A stretch of 12,083 bases of DNA, from the NCBI GenBank assembly GCA_009733575.1, contig ML770264.1, forward strand, positions 1 to 12,083. Reading direction: 5' to 3'. Below, piece after piece: positions 6,944 to 12,083 of this stretch (positions are counted from its first letter, which is position 1; the number at the start of each line of letters is the position of its first letter). The translations under genes and the position numbers were made by a program. The DNA comes from Gymnopus androsaceus JB14. Taxonomy: Eukaryota > Basidiomycota > Agaricomycetes > Agaricales > Omphalotaceae. The notes below the pieces were generated by a model. That model was not told where the DNA came from. It saw only the letters and a program-made list of their open reading frames with translations, and did no database searches.

Positions 6944-8384
6944 TCCTTCAGCCCAACCATAGGCGAAGCCGGCAGTGGAGGATGTTGTCTCGACTGCGGC
7001 GAATGTCCCTTGGATCCACCCACTTTATACACCGATCTACCCCTCCCTCTACACGACCCCGCAGATCCAGACGAATTCGATGACACTGATGGTGTTTGCA
7101 CCGAAACAACAGACGTCGACGAGTCTCAACATCGACATTTGATTTCGCATTTTGGACAAGAGGGCTGGGAGGATAGGGAGGTAGAGTTGAGGTTACTGCT
7201 GTTGTTGGATAATGAGGAAGAGGTATCGTCGTTGTATCCCCGTTCTAGTTCAACCTCCTCATCGAACCGATCTAGGTCTTCTTCCTTTGGTCTCCCTCCA
7301 CCGCTAGGCATAGCGATAGGCTGTGATGAGGATAGTACTAGGAATGAGGGACTTGTCTGGGACAACATGGACAAGTCAGCGTAACCAGACAGACCAATAC
7401 ACGCAGCCGCTCTTGGACAGATCCTGGTACTGGTCCTCCTAAATATCTTTCTTATGTTCCCAACGCACCAACCACACCCCAACCTCCTTCGCAGTCCTCA
7501 AAATCATGCCAAACTTCCCACATTCCTCGCTTCCGTGGAGCTGGAAGTGAAACCAAGCTCACGCCTGCGGGTACGAAACATGTCTTTAATGGCGTCAGCA
7601 CGGATGAGTCGGATTTGAATACCAATACGAGGTAGAAGGGAAGGAACGACGAAAGCTCACAGTTGCAAATACTGAAGTTGTTGCGTCGTCGTCCAGCTCG
7701 AGTGAAGCCAAGAGTGACGTTGACTTATATCAACATCAGCCAGCAGCAGTATGCCACGTACGATTATAGTCAGACGCAGAGGCCTCCTGGTCGTCAAATC
7801 AGAGGGCAGGCTCAAGGTGAAGTTTGGGGCTGAACAGGATAGAGAAAATTATCACTATGATCATTATCTTGTTGTCCAAGAGGAGATGAACAACTATTCT
7901 TCTGGTCCAGGCACAGGGCGTCATTTTTCGGTCGCATCGTATCCCTCTGCTGAATCCATCTACACAGATGACCACGCGGAAAAAGCGGAAGAATCTGAAC
8001 TCGACATTTCGCACAGCAGGAACGGGCAATCGTTGTTGTCCGATGCTCAGGATCTCGAGAATCGCTCCCTCGGTCTGAGCCCACTAGACGAGACGCACAG
8101 TTGCCGCAAGGCCGCATTATTGGGTCTCGTGCGCGGCTTGGGGGACGAACACTCGGGTCAATCATCACCATCAAATACGAATAGGAATCGTTCAGCTTCA
8201 GGGTTGAGCATCCTGTCAGAGGGCGAGAGCGACTACTCTGGTGCGAAGCGTTTAGCTGTTGGTGGGTCTTTGGGTGCTGGATCTGGATTCGACTCTGGAG
8301 CAAGCATATCAAGAATCTCTTGCTCCAGAGTCCGAGTACGAATTTCATGTAAACGGTGGTGGTGCTGCTTCTGGTGTTGATTGA
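6944..8384 (+). pseudogene. Ser-rich, low-complexity protein gene with repeated frame changes
   Basis: Successive plus-strand open stretches read like one disordered, Ser- and acid-rich protein but lie in different frames. They are 6944-7384 (CCLDCGECPLDPPTLY, then EFDDTDGVCTETTDVDESQ, EVELRLLLLLDNEEEV and an SSSTSSSNRSRSSS tract); about 7342-7635 (RSRSWTDPGTGPPKYLSYVP, ending STDESDLNTNTR); about 7644-7769 (ASSSSSSEAKSDVDLYQHQ); 7751-8380 (HFSVASYPSAESIYTDDH, SELDISHSRNGQSLLSD, RKAALLGLVRGLG); and from about 8300 SLAPESEYEFHVNGGG to TGA 8382-8384. A GT...AG intron at 7632-7693 may explain one change. The last change, near 8300, falls in a 14-bp perfect hairpin. I recognise no domain, so function is unknown. 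The minus strand is also open over 7126-7482, so strand choice there is less certain than for 7900-8384. Confidence 0.45.
8291..8332. repeat. Perfect 14-bp inverted repeat (hairpin) inside the Ser-rich gene
   Basis: GACTCTGGAGCAAG (8291-8304) is the exact reverse complement of CTTGCTCCAGAGTC (8319-8332), with a 14-nt loop. The reading frame of the surrounding gene changes at about 8300, inside the left arm. Confidence 0.9.
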
Positions 8385-8939
8385 ACAAAGTCGAGACCAA
8401 AGTCGAGTAGTGTTTTGATCTCCTCTACTGCATGCACTTGTACGCCTGCTGTTCCGCCTCCTCTGCCTGTCTCTGGTTGGCTGCAAAGGGCAAGTCAGTA
8501 CCATATCTCAAGTCACCTACTGCCTACCCCGAGGGCTCAGTAGACACCGCCAACAATGGTGACTCCAAATCATATTCTTCAAAGCAGTATTCTTTGCATG
8601 CTTCCTCTCTATCTCCTCATCCTGGAACATACGACCATCTCCCACCATCGCCGCGTATATCTACTTCCGCAATTGCAGGAGCAGAAGGAGATGAGATAAA
8701 CTGTCCGGTGGTGATAGTGGTGGCCTCAGAGCATCTCACCTCCAGGCTAGATCTTCACCCAAGGAGTTGATTGGTAAGGGGCAGGAGAACGAGAAGGAAT
8801 CTAGGCGGAAATTGTATAATAACATCAGAAAAATCAACCACAGACTAGTCACAGTATTGCGTTTGGTCTCCCGAAATCGAAGCTGCTCCCAGGTCCTGTT
8901 AAAGATGTCGTTCAACATTCCTGCGTCTGGTATTTCAGT
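8385..8939 (+). other. Coding-like Ser/Pro-rich stretch, possible continuation of the Ser-rich gene
   Basis: After TGA 8382-8384 the same frame stays open to TAG 8541-8543 with Ser/Pro-rich residues (PKSSSVLISST, PAVPPPLPVSGW). A second frame, 8432-8770, continues in similar style (SYSSKQYSLHASSLSPHPG, HLPPSPRISTSAIAGAEGDE), and a third reads SGGDSGGLRASHLQ onward to TAG 8941-8943. This may be the decayed 3' end of the gene to the left, with TGA 8382 a nonsense mutation, or a separate fragment. No domain was recognised. Confidence 0.3.
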
Positions 8940-9520
8940 TTAGCCCGGTAGGGCGTAATTGACTTGCCAAATTGCCACTTTGAAGGATTCCGGCTCGCTC
9001 AGTGTTAGATGCTCAAGCCATAGAATAAATTCGACAGACGGGGGCATTGCTGCAATACTACACATGCGGAATTCCATCTCGTTTGGGGTCAGGGTACCGG
9101 TTTGTCACTGAAGACATATTTGATCTGACCCAACTCTTTGACAAGAGAAGACGTTCGACACAGAGCAGGTGTATCGGTACGGGCATAGTACATGTCAAGG
9201 TCGGAATTGATGAGCTGGGCTTGTTGATATTTGACCACCTCCATTGTGACGATTAAGGAGATTGGGATAGAGTTGTTGTAGAGAATGATAAAAGTCAGAA
9301 TATCTGGAGAGAGAGATTGTTAGCACAAGTTGATCGTAGGGATTGTTATCCAACCTTCGATGAACGTCTTTGCTGTGGAAACATTAATATCAGTAGCCTA
9401 TCTTGAAGCAACAAAAGCAAACGAACCTCTTGGACTTAGCGTCGTAGTTTTGACAAGATACCATTGTGCGTTGGATAAGAACCAGGTCCGGATACTACTT
9501 CCAATTGTGCTTCCGATAAG
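8940..9520 (-). pseudogene. Internal fragment of a P4-type phospholipid flippase (Drs2/ATP8A-like)
   Basis: P4-ATPases move aminophospholipids across Golgi, endosome and plasma membranes, normally in proteins of about 1,200-1,400 residues; under 170 are present. Exon 9427-9520 reads LIGSTIGSSIRTWFLSNAQW, the membrane helix M3 region. A 54-nt intron (9373-9426), an 18-nt exon (9355-9372, KTFIE) and a 51-nt intron with a CTAAC branch site (9304-9354) follow. The last exon holds [59 protein letters not shown] and the phosphorylation motif. At 9101-9106 that motif has one A too few (GAC AAA CC), so DKTGT is frame-broken at the catalytic Asp-Lys-Thr. Sequence after it still shows [15 protein letters not shown] in the shifted frame, then diverges and ends at TAA 8940-8942. 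The actuator, nucleotide-binding and later membrane domains are missing. Family certain; nonfunctional as a flippase. Confidence 0.92.
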
Positions 9521-9677
9521 TCAGAATCTGGGTGGTTGCTGGGCGTCGAAAAAATTCGATCAGGTTCTAGAGACTATCACGAAGCTCGAAGGACAAAAGA
9601 AAATGAGTCACATAAGCAGCATCGATATACAGTGTATGGTATTTTTTTTGGGTTTGGTTTGAATCGCGAACATAAAC

Positions 9678-10050
9678 CTCATCTTTGGTGACTTCCTTCA
9701 ATACGTCCGCATCCATGATATCTATGAACGAGCCATCAATGTCAACCAAGGTCCACTACAATGACAAGAACTCACTTTTATAGAAATCCAAGTGCCCCGT
9801 ATTAATCTGACTCATAAACACGGACGCCTCCTCCACCAAACTTTTGTCTTCCTCTATCCAATTCTTATCCAACCCACTCTTCTGCTCCTCAAACGTGTCC
9901 AAACGTCATCGCCTCAATCGTATTCTTCATCTCCTCCAAGAATGCCTCAACACGGGACTCCAAATACCCAGGCATCTTTTCACTTTGGACGACTATCCTT
10001 ATACCCCTCTCAGTATCACCAGCAAGATGCCAGATATTACAAACAATCAA
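9678..10050 (-). pseudogene. C-terminal-half fragment of an M16 metallopeptidase (insulin-degrading enzyme / Ste23 type)
   Basis: Full M16A enzymes are about 1,000-1,100 residues, with the zinc site (HxxEH) near the N-terminus. Only part of the non-catalytic C-terminal half is seen here. It opens with [17 protein letters not shown] and continues [18 protein letters not shown] then [16 protein letters not shown], matching the family block around [19 protein letters not shown] frame break near 9898-9901 follows, then [40 protein letters not shown], a clean 54-nt intron (9722-9775), and NIMDADVLKEVTKDE, the block just before the family's last strand. The match fades after 9678 at an apparent intron donor. 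No zinc motif lies upstream; the transposase C-terminus lies about 220 bp upstream instead, so the gene is truncated. Downstream, within about 160 bp, the flippase fragment begins on the same strand. Family assignment is strong. Confidence 0.85.
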
Positions 10051-10273
10051 AGATGATGGACTAGAGAAAGAAAATTTCGTATAACACTTCACGCAACATC
10101 ACATTCAACCGGGTTTTTTTAGTGAGGACGTGGAGTAATAGAGCAATTGTACAGATTCGTTTTTCTACTGGTACTACACAGATGGAAATGACCTTGGGTC
10201 AGTCAATAGTTCAATAGAATTTCAAGCAAGAAATGAGTGGGTCGTTGGCAAGCCCAAAACCAAAATGGCACTA
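10051..10273. other. Junction between peptidase fragment and transposase end
   Basis: No confident coding sequence is seen. On the minus strand the part nearest the peptidase (to about 10120) reads [11 protein letters not shown] and could be a degraded upstream piece of the same gene. A CACTA followed by seven A lies at about 10118-10126 on the minus strand and another CACTA at 10269-10273 on the plus strand. Neither is backed by a matching second terminus, so I do not call an element end here. Confidence 0.35.
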
Positions 10274-12083
10274 TCAATCCTGCAAAAGACATCAGCGACA
10301 GGCCCCAGAAGAATGAGATTGCTTACCCTCGATAGAGTCAGTATGACTGCACGATCTCCGGAAGCAGTTGTAGCGTCGCGACATGGAGAAGATACTTGAG
10401 GCAGGGACTACATCCAGAGTACCGCTGCTCATCCTCGAAGAGTACATTTTGCGCGAAAAACCATGGGTACCGCCTAAAAGGATCGTACTTGTGTGCGACG
10501 GCAGTGATTCTTGACGTTGTATATAGAAATATTGGATGTCCTTGTTGCATGTCGATTCGTTGAATGCTACCAACGACGGCCTCAGTGCTAGACGAGAAGG
10601 ATAAAATTTCACGAGACTGTTGCCAAGGTGGTTTGAGCCTCGTGAATAGTTGACACCTTTAGTAAGTATAGTGTGCGCAATCGGAGGAGTTGAATGGAGA
10701 GATGCTTTGTGGCTCTTCCTGGCCTGAAAGCTGCTGCTGAGCCGATTTGAATGACTTGTTGAATAGATGCCTTGAAGTGCTCGCACAAGCTCTAGGGACA
10801 ATCTTTTCGATTGAGCCAGCGTCGAAGATTAGCACCCTTAACAAAAGATTTAGCGAGAGTAGCTTCCATTTCACCTGTGCATAAGTAGTTAGAATATCGG
10901 CAAGCAGAATAGATGAAAGTTGAAATCATACCTCCGAATGTGATTGTTTGTGTTAACTTTCTGGTATTGTACCAATCAAGCGCTCGAACGGGAAGCACCA
11001 CCATGAGATGACAGGCCCAAAAAGAATAAGAAAGTCATATAGATGGAAGGCGACATGAACATTCGTTCGATTTTGGTGTGCCTTTGTATGAGGATGAACC
11101 TCATGCAGTCCGTCCACCCACTGTTTGAGCAGACTCCGAAATGTGGTTGCCCTTGCAAGGGTCATGTATAACGGCAAAGAAGGTCTGTGGCCTGGAATAA
11201 TGCCATGGTATGATCGAGAACTTTCAAAAAACGGGATCCTTCCACCGGGCTTCTTGGTTCACTTCTCCCCAGAGCTAGCACCAATGCAATGGGCAGGTAG
11301 ATGGTGCTGAGGTTTTTCCATTCATCAGCCTTAATGGTACCGCATTGGCAGTCACAGTAGTTGTGGGGTACATGATTAATCCAACCAGGTCTCGTCAGTG
11401 TTCTGATTCACTTCCTGTATAAATTTGATCAGTATTCTGCATTGATTGACAACCCGTGGACTAAATGTACATCTCCTGAAGGGGAACGGGGCATCTGGCG
11501 TCGCTATAAGTAATGTGTTAGTGGTCTCAACAAAAGCAATGAATAGTAGGATCAGCATACCCAGTTCAGAAGAAGCTCTATAAAATGCGCTTTGAATTTC
11601 GCCACAATCTACATCATTACGCCCATTTTTAACTGTAAAAATTGTCGTCGGGAGTTTAAGCGACATGCAAACATATCGCAGAGGGGCAAGTTTGCAGGTA
11701 TGGAGCTTCTTGAAAAAGGACGCTTCATCAAGACATTGATGTCCTTTGCATTCAAATGGGTATTGGAGGAATCTCTATGAATATCAAGTGACCTGCTCTT
11801 CATCATCCTCACTCAGTTTGTATTTTTGCTGCACCAGACAACTCGCATTATAATTTGTGTCATATACGGACCAGGGATATGCAAATGCCGTACTAAATTC
11901 AACATTCTCCTTAGTCTTAGCAGTATGCGCTATTGAGTTGCAAGACATGGCGGCAGTGATAATGGACAAGACCTTCCAAGAATACAATGCATGCTATCAA
12001 CAACAAGCATACGTGTTGGGTTCCAGTAAGGTAAACGCCATAATTCTGACCATCGAACTCCATGTGCTTCAAATAAGGTTTGT
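10274..12083 (-). mobile_element. Decayed CACTA/EnSpm-type (Tnp2/Plavaka-like) DNA transposase, C-terminal half
   Basis: Motifs appear in the order expected for basidiomycete CACTA-type transposases, from high to low coordinates. They are FLEGLVHYHCRHVLQLN (~11980-11930), NVEFSTAFAYPW (~11890), LRYVCMSLKLP (~11670), PGWINHVPHNY then KADEWKNLSTIYLPIAL (~11390-11290), LDHTMALFQATDLLCRYT (~11220-11160), LYDFLILFGPV and SWWCFPFERLIG (~11045-10970), NTNNHI, then GEMEATLAKSFVKGANLRRW (~10870-10800), HTILTKGVNYSRGSNHLGN (~10675-10620), and GDRAVILTLSRD with TGA 10274-10276. Introns at 10875-10931 (CTAAC branch) and 10280-10326 are well formed. The frame breaks many times: between GCTTGATTGGTACA and ATACCAG, at ATTCGGAG, after CAHYTY, before PGW, and at several stops. 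The upstream catalytic part lies beyond the right edge. Family knowledge: cut-and-paste transposition; this copy cannot encode it. Confidence 0.87.

Noticed and set aside
7812..8504. 230-codon minus-strand open frame across the Ser-rich gene
   Set aside because: Its composition (Cys, Arg and basic runs) looks like an antisense shadow. The plus strand over the same bases reads like a natural Ser/acid-rich protein.
10118..10273. CACTA words near the transposase end as element termini
   Set aside because: One CACTA (with seven A) faces the wrong way to end the transposase element. The other overlaps its stop codon. No matching partner terminus or target-site duplication is visible in the window.
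1..12083. tRNA, rRNA or CRISPR features
   Set aside because: No tRNA A/B box pair, no rRNA core sequence and no regularly spaced identical repeats with unique spacers were seen on either strand.

Overview
The window looks like nuclear DNA from a filamentous basidiomycete, most likely an agaricomycete. Introns are short (about 47 to 88 nt), begin GT, end AG and carry CTAAC or CTGAC-like branch points. The recognisable families also fit: a fungal thaumatin-like protein, a Drs2-type P4 flippase, an insulin-degrading-enzyme (Ste23) type M16 peptidase, and a CACTA/EnSpm-type transposase of the lineage common in mushroom genomes. No bacterial operon, rRNA, tRNA or CRISPR array was recognised.

Layout. 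1-199: a possible end of an unknown gene on the minus strand. 404-1711 (+): a thaumatin-like pseudogene with several independent lesions. 2318-3009 (-): membrane segment plus Ser/Pro-rich tail of a single-pass membrane protein, cut at its N-terminal side and frameshifted in a C/G run. 2992-3194: a cluster of short inverted TTTTTC/GAAAAA motifs. 3797-4694 (+): a proline-rich tandem-repeat protein with a ~402 bp repeat period, one in-frame stop and two -1 shifts. 4695-5679: no recognisable gene. 5680-5971: a dense cluster of palindromes built on TTTCAG/CTGAAA and TTTCGG/CCGAAA, opening with a perfect 31-nt palindrome. 6286-6640 (-): a short spliced coiled-coil-like gene or fragment. 6944-8384 (+), possibly on to about 8940: a Ser-rich low-complexity coding region whose frame changes repeatedly. 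8940-9520 (-): internal fragment of a P4-ATPase. 9678-10050 (-): fragment of the C-terminal half of an M16 peptidase. 10274-12083 (-): C-terminal half of a decayed CACTA-type transposase, running off the right edge.

No gene in the window can be read intact. The right third is the most informative: transposase, peptidase fragment and flippase fragment lie head-to-tail on one strand, and both host fragments keep introns. That suggests DNA-level capture or shuffling of gene pieces beside or inside a transposon, not retroposition. The left two thirds are lineage-specific repeat-rich genes and hairpin clusters. Some lesions are one-base losses in homopolymers and could be base-calling errors. Others (TGG to TGA, lost splice acceptor, Cys to Tyr, one-base insertions outside homopolymers) point to real decay.
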